Positions 1-12,144 of a DNA stretch of 64,000 bases are shown here, one piece after another. The notes beneath the pieces are model-generated. The model was not told the origin of the DNA. It was given only the letters and a program-made list of their open reading frames with translations, and made no database searches. A program made the position numbers and the translations under genes. Each line of letters starts with the position of its first letter. The first letter of the stretch is position 1. The DNA is from Pollenia angustigena. Lineage: Eukaryota; Arthropoda; Insecta; Diptera; Polleniidae. The stretch covers positions 197,426,208-197,490,207 of the forward strand of contig OV884058.1 in assembly GCA_930367215.1 (NCBI GenBank), written 5' to 3'.

Positions 1-390
1 ATTATAAATTTCGTTAATCAACTCATGCACAAGTACTTAGGTATCAGATTATATGTCAGCCATTACCAAACTACTTCTATGTAATGCAGATGGTATGAAG
101 TAGTCATTGAAAAGTAAGTTGTTCAGTAATGGCAAGTCATTACCAAGTTTTTGCTGGGGTACTTCCCATAGATATGAAATTTTTAGAGATGATGCAAATG
201 ATCAAAAATTAACGATTTTCATCAAAAAACAAAAATCTAAAATGTTGTTGGTTCAATCATTTTTGCTACTAGGGCTCGATATCTGCATAACTTTTAAATT
301 GCATACTAATTATTTATTTTTTAACCAATTTGTAGTAAATTAATAGCATAAATAAATTATTTTAATTTTAAATAATTTTTGTCAAAAAAA

Positions 391-434
391 TATATGTACA
401 TACATATGTACATACATATGTATATCTACATATA
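391..434. repeat. TACATA microsatellite
   Basis: Short run of interleaved ATGTACAT/ACATATGT units. Nothing else recognisable is seen from position 1 to about 460; short open frames there have no family signature. Confidence 0.7.
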
Positions 435-466
435 TTTTTAAAGTTTGCTAAAAACTGTAAAAATGT

Positions 467-533
467 GAAACCGCGGTTTCGGTTTTAAAATGATTTAAAC
501 CGGTCGGTTTCGGTTCGGTTTTCGGTTCTGAAA
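467..533. repeat. GGTTTCGG-rich tract, left
   Basis: Clustered GGTTTCGG / CCGCGGTTTCGG units. A second tract of the same type lies at about 1996-2090, in the same orientation, and may belong to the same element or to another copy of its end. Confidence 0.5.
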
Positions 534-865
534 ATATCAAAGTTAAATTCATACATAAAAATATATATTTTATTGCATGTTATAGAATTTTTTTATTTGT
601 TTCAGTTCAGGTACTTTTATTCGCCCTTAATTGTATACCAGGGCCTGCTAGGCAATTTTTGACTTTTTCCAATTTTTTTTATATAATTATTAAGTATATA
701 GAACGAAACTTTATGTACCTGGGCCTGGTCAGGCCCTTCCCTAAAATAAATATATGTATGTACTGCAGTAAATAAAATCAAAATGAAACGTTTCAAAAAG
801 CATACACATCGCCTTTACACATTGACTTGAGTAGATTCTAAATCAAACACAACAAATGTTGCTAA

Positions 866-1671
866 AGGCTGTTTTACACTATCACACAAGTCTTAAGACT
901 TTTGGTCTTACAAAATGAAATGATTTTTGGTCTGATTGTCAAAAAATCAAAGAGAAATTTTTTTTCATTACATTTTGCTTCTACACTATCACACTTCAAA
1001 TAAAAAGTAAAATCTTTGTGATTTATGAGATCCACTTTAGATTACAAAATAAAGACGAAAAAACATTTTATTAAGCATTGGAACATTGTTAGCTGGCGTA
1101 TTATTCACTAACTTGCACATTTAAACTTGCACCTTGGTCCTCAGATATATTTTTGCTTTATTTTTAATATTTCTTTAATATTTAATAATTTTTATTTTGA
1201 TGTGGCCGGCAAATTATTCAACAGCTGTTTTTTTATTTTCTTCTAGGGTGGAAAAGTTGATACAATCATATTTTTAAATTTTTTTTTCGTCTGTGTACCG
1301 TATTTAACGATTTTTTACAACAAATATTTGTAATTTATTTAAATTTTAAAAGAATTCACTTGAAATTTTTTATTTTTTTATCGTTTTGCAATTTTTTATT
1401 AGAAAAAATAATAGTGAATATTTGTGCACAAAATTTTAATTTTCCATCCCTGATTTTCTTCTTGTGCTTTTGTAAAAACACAATTCTGATAAAATGAAAA
1501 ATCTAATCGTTTAGAAAAATTTCAAAAAATTGAGAGAACCATACGACTGCCAAATTTCTTTACGTATTTTTTGACATTTCATTACAAAATGTTTTTACAC
1601 TATTATACATTATGAATGATTTGTAAGTATGTGACATGTCTTAACACATAGTATTATAGTCTAAAATGGCC
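866..1671. mobile_element. candidate MITE, TAA duplication
   Basis: The left end (AGGCTGTTTTACACTAT) is loosely inverted relative to the right end (reverse complement GGCCATTTTAGACTAT). TAA flanks both sides (863-865 and 1672-1674). The motif ACACTATCACAC recurs inside. The ends resemble the better supported element at 56407-56871, which begins AGGCTAGTTCACAC. No coding sequence is seen inside. Boundaries are less certain than for the other MITEs because the inverted match is imperfect. Confidence 0.45.
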
Positions 1672-1995
1672 TAAAGTATGAGTACGATGAATAAAATTAA
1701 ACTATTGAGTGAATATGAGTTTGAATAACATTGGAATAAGTATGAGTGCGTATAAGTACAAAAATGTATGAGTCATGATTTAGCTCTACTCACTTTTTCA
1801 CTACTCATTGCTGATCTCTGGTGTGTACTTAAGAGTTTGAAGATAACATTTGTTCTTCTTAGTACTTATTTTGAATTTTAAGAATTTTGAAATAACTTGT
1901 CATTGTTGAAGGCTGTTATGTATAAAATTTTTGTATATGAAGTTCGAGTATGATGTTTAATTTGCAATTTCTTCAAGCATAAATACATTGTTAAA

Positions 1996-2090
1996 GTAAA
2001 ACCGAGGTTTTTTTGTCGGTTTTCGGTGTCGGTTTTTAGGCATTTAAAGCCGCGGTTTCGGTTTCGGTTAAAACCGAACAGCAATCCCTA
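1996..2090. repeat. GGTTTCGG-rich tract, right, with hAT-like terminus
   Basis: Tract of TCGGTTTTCGG and GGTTTCGG units ending in ACCGAACAGCAATCCCTA. Read on the minus strand this starts TAGGGATTGCTGTTCGG, which looks like a hAT terminus followed by a subterminal motif array. No matching opposite terminus was found. Confidence 0.4.
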
Positions 2091-3581
2091 TTTATTTTTA
2101 TATAGAAATAATTATTTAAGAAAATTTTGCATCAAATTGCTCTAAATGATGATGTATAATAGTGCTGAACTAAATACTGCTAGTACATAAACAGATTTGT
2201 ATTTCTTTAATTTTTAATTATTTTAAAATGTTGGTTTATATTTTTTTCATTTGACTTCATGGCATGCTTGTTTTACTTATTTTATTTTTATTTGTGTTTT
2301 ACGTGTGCCTCTATGCGATATTTTTGGTTGATATCTGCATGAGATTTAAACCAGTTTGTAGTCATTTGAAAAATAGTTAATTTCTAGTTTGTGTTTTTTG
2401 CAACTGACTATTTTATTTACTACAGGGCAATTCTTTCAGTGTACTTTAACAAACAGTACATTTTTGTATATGCATTTAGGTTTGTAACAGCTTAAGTGTA
2501 TGTGTGTTAGTGTTCATATGATTGTGTGTGTGTGTGTACATGAGTAGGTGTATGAAAGGCTTAATAGGTTATATGGCAGGCATTAAAAGCATGAGGTTTT
2601 ATTTAAAAAATCAATAGCTTTTCTCTGTTATAGAAAGAACAAAAAAAAATGAAACAAAATCGAATATGTGCAACAACAATATCACAGACACAGAGTTACT
2701 AAGACCGACACAGACAGACAGAAAGACAGACCGACACTGTTGATCAGTTATTAAAAACAAACCAGTATTTTTGTATGAATAAAAATGATGCTTAAGTGTA
2801 AAGCCCTTCAAGGCTGGGATAGAAAATTAATAAATTTTTACCACTTTAAAAGAAACCTGCAAACGGTCTGGTGACTTTTTAAGCCACTGGTGTCATATAA
2901 AGTAGACCTTAAGGATATGTTCGACATTACAAAATGCAAATTTACGCTAATTAGTCCTGCGTTAGGTAATTATTTTTAATTAAAAGATAATTATGTTTCG
3001 TCAACACCATTTTCTACCGAGTTTGCTTGTAAAAATTGGTGCACAGTATTAAAAACTGAAGTTTGTTTTTCTTTGTTGAAAAGTGCTTAAGTGGATAGTT
3101 CGCTAAGCTGAAGCAGCCATTAGCGGCTTACAAATTTATCAACGTCCTGCTGGGTTTAAGCTAAGTTAATATAAATGTGTATGTATGCATTGATATGTTA
3201 AGGTTTGTGTTTTATATTCACAACGTTATTGCATGATTAACTCCATATGAATGGGTGCGGTGCGTTGCCTGAATATTTCCATGGTATGTGTTTAATGACT
3301 ATTTTGTGATGAATTCAACAACCGTTTAATATATTCCCAATTTTTTTTCTTTTTTTTTTTTTTTTTTGCAAAATAAACAAAATTATTTCCACATCACTAA
3401 GAGAAAAATATGTATTATTGTTATTAATAGTAACTTAATATTAAAATTAAAATCAAAAAATCACATATTAAAAATCAAAATAATTTCACAGATAATTCTG
3501 ATATTTAATATGATTGATTCTTTTACAAAATAATAATAATTTTTTTTTTTATTAAAATTCGTATGAATATGCAATTGAAAG
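2091..3581. other. gene-free AT-rich stretch
   Basis: No gene or element end recognised. It contains a (TG)n run at about 2523-2537, an imperfect GACA run at about 2705-2740 and a poly-T at about 3344-3367. Confidence 0.6.
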
Positions 3582-4861
3582 CAGTGTTGGAAAACGAACA
3601 CTAAACATCGCTCCTCAGTGTTCGGTTCGGTAGATTTGTGGAAAACACCAACGCTTACAGTGTTTGTGTGAAAATAATTAAAAAAAACGTTTCCCTGTTT
3701 GTCATCTTGCGAACATCAAAATAATACTGTTTTTATCCAACTCAACAAAACAAGGAGAAAATTTAATTCCGTTCGGTTGTTTTTTAACCACAAACTTCAT
3801 TGTGTTCGTTTCAGCTCATTAATGTTTGTTCGTTTCTGTTCGTTGGCTGGTAAAAATAATCAACAATTTTTTACAAAAACAAAATACACATACGAAATAA
3901 AAACGAAAAGCCAGCAAAAATTTTTACAAAAACAAAACACATACAGAATACACATACAAGCTATTCGTGCTATGGTTTTTGCTATAATTTCTTATTTGTT
4001 CATTTCTTTATCAATGTAAAAGAGGTAACAATATAGAACATTAAAATATAATGTTTGTCTACAGTACCACTACAATTGTTCTTTTTTTTAACGAAGAACA
4101 GAACACTATATAATGTTCGGCTCTTGCTTGATAATAGTTACGAACGGTATTAAGGGTTGTGTTCGTCTACACAAACACTAAACAAATATATATCGTTCCT
4201 GGGCGTGTGAGCCGAACGCTAACTACCCAGGCAGAAAAAGACAATCACTACGACGCTGTGCCGACGTTGCAGGGGGTACTATCAACATCAATACAACCTA
4301 CTGTTTACCAAATTTACAATGTTGTCACAATATTAAAATGATAACGCCAAATGTGCGTCTTCCGACTCTTCTTTTTAGTGTTGTCACAGCACTGTAAATT
4401 TAAATTTACAATGTTGGACTCACGAATTTATAACTTAGTCACTACCGTCTTCCGACTCTTATTTTTAATATTGTTACAACTATAAATTCGCTAAATAACA
4501 AGCAAACATTGTTATATTTTCTAACCTAAAATGGTTTTTGTGTTTTCATTTTAAACGACACTATTAAATTAATATGACTAAATTTTTGTATATACAGCGT
4601 TGTAGCGGTATAGTTTTATGGTAAATACGACTTTAAAAAACTTAAGTCGTATATTTGTATTTAGGCTGTTGTACCGGTGTTGAATCTTATTTAAAAACGG
4701 TATTAAAAAACGAAGGTTGTAATTTTGTAACTACAGTGTTGTGATGGTATCATATTTTTGGTAGAGTCACAATTTAGTATTTACAGGGTTGTGGCGGTAC
4801 ATAATATTGAGAAGAGTCGTAATCTCTGCCTGGGTAGGTGTCTGCTTATTTTCGAACACTG
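3582..4861. mobile_element. hAT-like non-autonomous element, copy A
   Basis: Begins CAGTGTTGGAAAACGAACAC and ends TTTCGAACACTG, the inverted termini shared with copies at 36082-36535 (5' truncated), 38079-38872 (3' truncated) and 59360-60197. All copies carry the same interior landmarks: GTGTTCGGTTCGGTAG near the left end, CGTTTCCCTGTT, a TGGCTGGTAAAAA / GCCAGCAAAAA pair able to form a stem, ACGAACGGTATTAAGGG, and GTGTGAGCCGAACG near the right end. The CAGTG terminus suggests hAT, but the 8-bp flanks here (ATTGAAAG, AATAAAAT) are too diverged to prove it. It is interrupted by a second element at 4226-4834. A 106-codon frame at 3699-4019 has no domain and is not conserved in the other copies. 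Confidence 0.75.
4226..4834. mobile_element. CCCAGGCAGA MITE, TA duplication, nested in copy A
   Basis: Termini CCCAGGCAGA and TCTGCCTGGG are inverted, with TA directly outside each. The interior repeats a degenerate unit around ACAGTGTTGTGNCGGTA and CTTCCGACTCTT several times, giving a multi-copy subterminal array. Comparison with uninterrupted copies of the host element shows that this segment is extra DNA. The TA duplication suggests the Tc1/mariner superfamily; no transposase is seen. Confidence 0.75.
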
Positions 4862-5140
4862 AATAAAATTTCTTAAAATTTGTTAGCCGGAATGGTTTTA
4901 ACAGTGTTTTCAAGTTGATTCCCATAAAATAAATACGAGTCCATATTTCCATACTTCCTCAATGATATTTTTTCAGGATTTCCGTTCCTGGGTTTTCTGA
5001 AATTGTAGTTCTGTTTAATTCTAATTTTCTGGGAAATTGATTGGAGGATTATATGGAAAATTCCTTATATTTATTTTAAGTCGCTTATATTTCGTCTCCT
5101 TAAATCTAAAAGACCTTCATTTTAAATTTTAAAGGCCGTA
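4862..5140. other. no feature recognised
   Basis: AT-rich sequence without coding potential or recognisable repeat ends. Confidence 0.5.
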
Positions 5141-5378
5141 AGGCTGCCCACAAAATAGTGATTTGTGCGTGTGATTTGTTAGCGTACCATTTCTCCACAC
5201 ACGACGAATGTCAAAAGACAACATGAATTGTGAAGAAGAAGATATTGAAAACAAAAATCGAAAAAGAATACAAAAAAATTTTGTATGCTAAACAACGCCG
5301 CAATAGACTAAAACATTTTTTTTTTTTTTCAAAGTTCGCGTAATTTTCAATTTCTTGTGATTTGTGCGCGCACAGCCT
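5141..5378. mobile_element. candidate foldback MITE
   Basis: AGGCTGCCCACAAAATAGTG at the left and GCGCGCACAGCCT at the right are approximately inverted (TAAGGCTG is exact on both sides). About 238 bp, non-coding. The flanking bases do not give a clear duplication. Confidence 0.45.
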
Positions 5379-5523
5379 TAATAACAAGTAACAAAACGTC
5401 GAGCATGTGTGTGGCCAGCTTAAGTGACAAAAAATTCCAAGTCGAATTGTTGATTGATTATCACGTTTACAACCCAAATCAAAAAGTCGATTTTGAATTT
5501 TAGGGAGCTCTATACATTTACGT

Positions 5524-5935
5524 ACACCCGGAGAAAAAACAAATGGTCACCTCCAACAAAACTATTTTTAAGGAAAATTTTAAGCATATTATGTTTAATT
5601 TAAACATATGGTTGCCTCCGAACATGTTATGTTTAATAATAACAAAAATATGTTTAACACTTATAATACTATAGTTGTTTTTCAACCATAGCATGTTGCT
5701 CTTGGAAAAGAGGAAAATATTTTTGTTATTTAAAAACAAAATATTTGCATACTTATCCATTACATGTTTAGAGGCAACCACAATATCTTTGTGGCTTGTT
5801 GTTGAAGGACTAATTTAACAATAATATGGTTGTCGGTGACAATAATATGGTTAAATAAAACATATGTTTAAAATGTTCTTTAAAAATTGTTTTGTTGGAG
5901 GTGACCATATTTAAATATGTTTTTTCTCTGCGTGT
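5524..5935. mobile_element. long-TIR MITE with GGTCACCTCCAACAAAA arms, copy 1
   Basis: The two arms, about 60-70 bp each, are inverted: ACACCCGGAGAAAAAAC...GGTCACCTCCAACAAAA on the left and TTTTGTTGGAGGTGACC...GTTTTTTCTCTGCGTGT on the right. The interior repeats ATATGGTT/AACCATA/ACATGTTATGTTTAA. Other copies lie at 31265-31722 and, partial, at about 47588-47900. Non-coding. Confidence 0.8.
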
Positions 5936-5970
5936 TTTCAGACAAAAGTTATTTCGTTACTATTTAACTA

Positions 5971-6290
5971 AGGGGTGGTACAACCATAATGCACGGTGTT
6001 CATTGTGAGTCATAACTTAACGTCAAGCTTTTTGTCTAAGTTTTCGTTGTTTCAGTGTTTTACAAATTCAACAATTAAGAGGCACACAATTGAGCAGCGC
6101 GTTAAGATTGTTGAAGCTTTTTACGAAAATGGTCGGTTCAAATCAAAATGCATTTCGTTCGTCTTTAATAACGATGCACACTTTCATCTCAGTGGATTTG
6201 TTAACAAGCAGAATTGCCGCATTTGGGCAATTGATAATCCTCGAGTGATTGTTAAAAAGCCTGCTTAGGAGAACTAAAAACAATTTGACA
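5971..6290 (+). pseudogene. DD41D mariner relic with internal deletion
   Basis: Starts with an AGGGGTGG terminus (compare the AAAGGGTGGT end of the 19.6-kb copy). The coding remnant joins an N-terminal helix-turn-helix segment (RHTIEQRVKIVEAFYENGR, about 6080-6140) directly to the first catalytic block (NNDAHFHLSGFVNKQNCR, about 6165-6225), so about 100 residues of the DNA-binding/linker region are missing. It stops after the VIVKKPA block and lacks the second and third catalytic aspartates. It is therefore a dead fragment of the family whose fullest copy ends at 19658. The piece after the stop has no counterpart I could place. Confidence 0.8.
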
Positions 6291-6638
6291 CCAAAATTGT
6301 TCTGTTGTTATGAGTCTTTCGAAAGTGATAACGATTTTAACAAACTGAGAGAGGGATATGGATAAATTGATTCAGAATTACTGAAGGACCGAGAGAATAC
6401 ATGCAGTGGTACAGAGAAGTCTGCATACCCTTTTCAAACGTTAATATATGAAAAAATTGATTTACTGCCTGTTTATCTACTTACGAACTAAGACTGCGTT
6501 CGCTTAACTGACATTTAAAGCAAAAACAAATTAGAAAATATTGTTTTAGTTTTTTTTTTATATTTATAAAAATTGTCTGAATTTTTAACAAGTTTATTTA
6601 AGAAATTTATATAAAAAAATTGGTTTGATAAACCTTTT
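6291..6638. other. no feature recognised
   Basis: AT-rich, non-coding, between the mariner relic and the DINE-like element. Confidence 0.5.
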
Positions 6639-8750
6639 TATACCCTCCATCACAACTAGTTGTGAAGAGGGTATATTAAGTTTGTCATTCCGTGTGAAAC
6701 TTTTTTATTATTTATCTCAGACCCCATAAAGTATATATATTCTGGATCCTTGAGTGATTCTAAGTCGATTTAGCCACGTCCGTCTGTCTGTCCGTCTGTT
6801 GACAACACGCTCACTTTCGAACAATTCAAAAGAAATGAACAAATGAACAAATGAACTTGGTGCCAAATTGCTTGTAGTTATCCTAAGCAGTTTGGGATTG
6901 AAATCCAGCAAAATCGGTTCAGTACGACCAGAGCTATGAATCAAAATGTGGAACCACCACCTACAAAAATTGATAATTTTGTTACAAAAAATAACATAAA
7001 TGCTGGAACAAGGCACGGAATGAGATAAGATTTTGCAGAAATTCGTTTTATTTGACTGGAAATCACGCTGTTAAATTTCGTCAAGATCCCGTGTTCTCCG
7101 ATTTTAATAGTAGGACGATCAGAAGATGCACCGGAAAATTCTGCTTAAACTAACCATACACATTTATTTTATATCTATTACTATTTTGGAGTTATTAAAA
7201 ATTTAATGGCGAAAAAAAAATTTACATGCAAAATGCGTCAAATTTTTTGTTTTCAACATGCAATAAAAAAATTTAAGAACCAAAAAGTTTAAATTTTTAA
7301 GATTTTTCAAAAAGCCGCATTCCTAAAGCTTCGTACAGACGATGGTCAAATCTTACAATATTGTAAGCAGGCAATGCAAACAGCAAAATTTTTCTGACAA
7401 TGGTCCATTGTCAGATGCATTAATTTTGCACATCTGCAAATACAAATGAGCTTACAATGTTCACACAGTTGTAAGACAATTTAGCCAATTTTAATGCAAT
7501 TTTAGCAACGCTGCTTACCAATATTGTAAGATCTGACCATCGTCTGTACGAAGCTTAAGGAATAAAAGTTGGTATAAATCGCAAAACTCAATTAACAAAT
7601 GTTGATTTTAAAGGTTTAAACTCATACTTGACAGACTGTATGTACATTAGGGCGGGTCGATTTGTATGGATGAAAAAAAAAAATTAAAAATCGTATAGCA
7701 AAAACGTAATCTACATAAAATTCACCGAAGAAACCATGGGTCTAAAATAAAATCCTAATCCGCGCCTCTCGACTTGAAAATTTTTTATTTGGTTGAAAAT
7801 TTTTTTTAATGTAAAAAAAATTTTGAGTTGTAAAAAAATATAAAGTCCAAAAGAACTACCTTACTAAACAATTTTATTCAAAAAATTCGATTTCTTTTTG
7901 GAAAAAGCTATTTTTTAAAAAAAAAAAAAATTTTATGGGGATGTGTGGGACATTCCCTTAAAACTATTACGGATAATTAAGAATTTTTGCAATTTATAAT
8001 TACATATAGGCAGGTATTAATATTGTGAAGTGTTAAAAGTGATGTGAATAACAGTTGAAATCAATAATTCAAAATACATAAAAGTTTATGACGATATAAA
8101 GGTATAAGAAAAAGTGCCCGATGAGCAAAAATAGAAGAAATGTGAAAATTTAAAAAAATCGTCAAAAATAATGGCGCAAACTTGCGCACACTTTTTTTTT
8201 GGTTTCTAAAATAAGAGATTCCAAATTTTATTGTGGTATAAAACATAATTCGTAGACATGCTAACCTCACCTTTAAAAACCTCTTCTTTTCCTTTTTTTG
8301 CAAAAAAAAAGTGCATAATTTGTTTTTTTTTAGCTTTTGAACGAATTGTTTCAACATGAATATTCGACATATTTTAAATTTTTTTTCTGTTAAATAACTT
8401 TTGATCAAACCTTTCCGTAAAAAAAAAATCTTTGTTAAACCTTTATTCGTTTAGCCGCAAAAAAAAATCATATAAACATCCAGAAACCGAAAAAAACATT
8501 TAAATCTCATATAATTTTCTTCACTTTCCTGAGTTTAGCAGGGTCTCAGAGCTACAAATCCCAACTAAAAGTCTTCAAAATTTACAATTTAATGTAAAAT
8601 ATTGTTGTCTGTCGAGCTGCGTACTTAGTTCTTAAGATTTCTTAAAATTCAGTTTTGCCTTTTTGGCCAGCTTTTCAGGCCAAATACTCCTCTGTGTGTC
8701 GGTGGAGGGTATCAAAGATTCGGCACAGCCGAATATAGCACTCTAACTTG
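6639..8750 (+). mobile_element. DINE/Helitron-like element, copy 1
   Basis: The 5' end is a short hairpin of the TATACCCTCCATCACAACTA / TGAAGAGGGTATA type. Next comes a conserved block (GACCCCATAAAGTATATATA, CGTCTGTCTGTCCGTCTGTT) shared with copies at 14172-15647 and 61985-62691 and a fragment at about 34605-34858. The 3' end is GGTGGAGGGTATCAAAGATT, then the hairpin TTCGGC-ACA-GCCGAA, then TATAGCACTCTAACTTG. A central tandem array plus 3' hairpin recalls the fly DINE-TR1/Helitron group. This copy has lost most of the array and carries insertions, including the MITE at 7327-7555 and A/T-rich filler at about 7640-8560. Minus-strand frames inside are conserved only because the repeat is. Confidence 0.75.
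7327..7555. mobile_element. foldback MITE, TAA duplication
   Basis: About 45-bp near-perfect inverted ends (AGCTTCGTACAGACGATGGT outermost; ACCATCGTCTGTACGAAGCT at the right) flanked by TAA at 7324-7326 and 7556-7558. The interior is a weaker palindrome around CTGACAATGG/CCATTGTCAG. 229 bp, non-coding. Terminal structure and duplication fit PIF/Harbinger-type MITEs (inference). Confidence 0.9.
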
Positions 8751-9300
8751 ATTAACCTGGTTTTAAGCTTTTTAAAGTTGAGCAATATTTGTTTTCCTAA
8801 AGTATGTTACACTTTAAATTTACTTTTTCAAACATTTAAATATTCTAGTAAATAAACAAGATATGTAAAATGTATAATCTGGTCACTCTTATCTCGCTTA
8901 CAATGAGTCAGTCACACAATAGTCGTTCCTCTTACAACTCCAATTGTATTGTTGCTGCATTAAACAGCAACGCAGTACTTAAGAGACATTTTTTCTTTCT
9001 CTTTGCAGCAATTTTTAATTTTTTTTTTTCACTGCATATTTATGAATATTGCATGAGTTGCAAACAAGCAATAAAAAAAATGAAGAATTAAAAGGAATGT
9101 ATACTATTGTTAGAGGGGTAACTTTTTTAAAATTAGATACTGTCGAATATGTGAAACTTAATAAAATAAAGGTTGACAGCAAAGCTCTTTCGCATGCATT
9201 TTTCGGGAGTTTTTTTCTTTCTCTTTTTTGTTTATTGCTAAAGACTACAGAGCATCATCTTGTCGACATTCATATTCTTTGGCTTTGAAGTTAATTCGAA
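8751..9300. other. no feature recognised
   Basis: AT-rich. Short open frames (for example 8870-9091) show no domain, and their composition matches the surroundings. Confidence 0.5.
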
Positions 9301-10075
9301 TGGTTAAACGTGCATTAGATAGGAGATCTTGCACTTCGGGTTGTCATGGTAAATCCACTTTTTATCTACAGATATGGAAAAGATTAATATGGATACTTGC
9401 CCTAGGACCCATTCCATGGTGAATCTTAACCACTGGATGACAAACAATACGACCAAAAGTGAGCGCAAAAAACACAACCATGTAGCAATTTGAGTGCATA
9501 ATCGGACAAGATTATACAATCGCCCCTTGTTTAGGAGCTGGAGCTATCTAACCTCCTCTGCTTTTGGAAAAATACAAGCAGCTTCTGTTGAGTAGCAACA
9601 GCACCTTGGGAAAGCCTTTCCTCAAGCCAAACTCTTTCAAAAGTATTGAAAAATCAGCCCTTTAGTGTGATTTTCATATATCCCTTACCGCGACTTTGAG
9701 TAGTACACCACAACCACCATCTGATCCCCGAAAGTATCTTTTCAACGGAAAAGCGAATCAATCACAATGACAAAAAATATTTCCCACAAGAAACAGACAG
9801 GATCTATGGTCAGTCGCGATCGCAAGAGATTTAGATTTTTGTAAAATCCCAGTAATTGGCTGCTTTTGACTTCCTCGGAGGATTTTACATCAAGTCGATA
9901 TTCTAAAGACGATCCCTACAAACCCCCCAGGGAAAACTTTTTATCGCCCGTAATAATTCGATGCAAAAATCATTATTTTTATGGCGTTTAAGCCGTATTT
10001 CGTACATGCAAAATCGTTTTCTAACGTCTCTCGCCTTTAACTCGTGTGAGTCACAGTTTTTTTGCTTTGGAATGA
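9300..10075 (-). pseudogene. scrambled mariner transposase relics
   Basis: Two minus-strand pieces look like classical mariner catalytic sequence. At about 9920-10070 the reading is ELKARDVRKRFCMYE... and, after frame change, LHRIITGDKKF, matching the LHRI-TGDE-KW block with E changed to K. At about 9330-9400 it reads DKKWIYHDNPKCK, matching the block just downstream. The pieces are separated by unrelated sequence and interrupted by stops. This is a different mariner lineage from the DD41D copies elsewhere in the window. No inverted terminal repeats were found. Confidence 0.65.
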
Positions 10076-10914
10076 AATAAACTGCTGGATTTTCTCCATT
10101 GCCCTCTATAAGATCATATGGCTTTCACATCTGCACATTTAAAATTTCACTGTCCAAGGTCTCGGAGTATCGATCCATTCAGTATTGTTATTTTTGCTAT
10201 GTATTATTTCCGTTAATCGATTGTTGTTCCAGCTAAGCAAAAGATTGGTCTGCTGTAGCAGGTCCTAGGATAATGGAGCTGCTATCTATAGTTGTCTAGA
10301 AACAACGCCCACCGTATATTTGGTGTAGTGGTGGGGAACCTTGCTAATCTTAGATTCCTATTTTTTACTCATAGGGTGGTTGCTGCCTAACCTTTGCTTT
10401 AATGTTATGATCGAAGTCGTGATCAAGTTGTTCTTCCTCTGTTTTTTCTGTTTTGGCTGTTTTTTTTTTTTTTTTTTGTTTTGTTGGCAATCACTTTAAC
10501 CACTACACTAACAAGCCTCATATATGAAGTAACGTCTTTATTATTTTACAGCTTTATTTTTGCTGACCTGGTCAGTATTTTTCTTAAAATCCCCACTTCT
10601 AAATAGTAGAAACCACACGTTGAAATCAATGGAATATATTCAGGATAAGCTTTAATAAGAAAACAATATGATTCTGAAAGATTTCTTTTTATTTTTTATT
10701 TAAAGTTCTCGCAAATAAAGTTTTGTTGGCATACACAAAATTCGACATTTTCAAAGCAAATGAAAAAAAACTTTGATGCTTCAAGATTTTCGCTTAGTGG
10801 CTACAGGACCAAATACACTACATAACCGTTACCCAAGCATATGAAAGAAATATGAATCATGTTTTTGTAAATATAAAAAAACGTTTTTAATATTCACACA
10901 AATATCGAGCCTTA
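10076..10914. other. no feature recognised
   Basis: Non-coding sequence with a poly-T run at about 10459-10475. Confidence 0.5.
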
Positions 10915-11152
10915 ACCGCGAAAATAACGTAAGCGCCAAAAATCAAATTTTACAGGAGAGGGTTTTTCTTATTTTATTTCATAAAAATTTGGTATGAAAT
11001 TTGTCGCTTACGATAAAATTGTTTTTGCTATAAAATCGTAACGGTTCTTTATGTGACCATGACATTTTAGGAGATTATGCAAGTGTTGGTAATAAAGTCA
11101 TTTATTAAAAAAACGAAAATTGAAAACGATGTCGCTTACGTTATTATCGCGG
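10915..11152. mobile_element. foldback MITE, CGCGG ends, TTA duplication
   Basis: CCGCGAAAATAACGTAAGCG at the left and CGCTTACGTTATTATCGCGG at the right are inverted, with one gap. TTA lies outside both ends (TTAA left, TTAG right), so either a 3-bp TTA duplication or a decayed piggyBac-like TTAA site is possible. The same GTCGCTTACG motif recurs inside near 10995. Non-coding. Confidence 0.8.
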
Positions 11153-11520
11153 TTAGAGTTTTATATCTTGTGGTTATTATACTGCTTGTGTTGTTTATTT
11201 GACCCTTAAAAGTGAGAATAAATAACAAAATGCGATATAAGTTATTTAAGACACAAACCATGTGATAAAAATAAGCCATCTAGTCAAATGCCCTGATTAA
11301 GTCATAGCTTAATCAGTTTTTTTAATTCAACCTTTTCATAAAGCTTTAAAAATTTAGAAGTAAAACGGAAAACTACTACTTAACGAAGAAAGAAATCGCT
11401 TTAAGACAGGATATGTATAATGAACATTTTCAAATTGAGTCCATGATTTACGAAGTACTGAAAAAGTTTAAAGTATTCCCAAAGGGATAAAGTATAATGT
11501 TGTGCCAAAAAAAACACTTT

Positions 11521-11645
11521 CAGCCCAATTATGAATACGAATTACCCGGGAGTTTTTCCCTTTTCCCAATTTTAAAATTGAATTTACATAGGAAAAATGG
11601 GAGAAAGGAGAAAACTCCCGGGGAATTTTATTCATAAATGGGCTG
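11521..11645. mobile_element. 125-bp hairpin MITE
   Basis: Almost entirely palindromic: CAGCCCAATTATGAATA at the left, TATTCATAAATGGGCTG at the right, with ACCCGGGAGTTTTTCCC against GAAAACTCCCGGGG further in. TTT flanks each side. No coding sequence. Confidence 0.85.
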
Positions 11646-12144
11646 TTTTACTGTCAATTTCACCTCAACATTCAATCAATTTTGAAAGTACTCCCCTAAT
11701 AAATTTCATTTAGATAGTTTTCTTTTTTCATAAAAAAATAAAAAAAAAAAACAAATCCAGCGGGAGTCTGTTGCAACATTTAACAGCAACAGTAAATAAC
11801 GGAGAGCGAAAGAAAAATAGGTCTCTAACAATTTTTCTTAACAGAATATTTCTACTGTTGCTAACTGATGATGCCTGGCCCAGCTTCGGCAAAGTGTTGC
11901 AAAGAAACAGCACAAAAGTTTAGAATGAACGAAGAAAAAAAAACAATTTTTTGTGCTGAATTTATAATGAAAATAAGTTTACAAATCATTTAGGTTACGG
12001 TAGAGATGGATTTAAATCTCATAACAAAAAAAAAAAATAAATATTAGTTAAATGAAAAAAAATTATGGGATATTAAAGGAAAATATTTTAGTAAAAATAG
12101 GAAATTTTATAAGATTTAAGATAAATTTTTATTTAAATTTGGTA
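11646..12144. other. no feature recognised
   Basis: AT-rich, non-coding. Confidence 0.5.

Noticed and set aside
598..742. GGGCCTGCTAGGC / GGGCCTGGTCAGGCCC as inverted ends of an element
   Set aside because: Match is short and mixes direct and inverted halves; no duplication in the flanks.
3699..4019. 106-codon frame as a gene
   Set aside because: Lies in a non-autonomous element and is broken in the other three copies.
6717..7016. Minus-strand frame repeated at 14250-14537, 62063-62278 and partly 34475-34657 with similar protein text
   Set aside because: The similarity follows from the shared DINE-like DNA. Frames differ by indels, and there is no domain or start context, so no evidence of coding.
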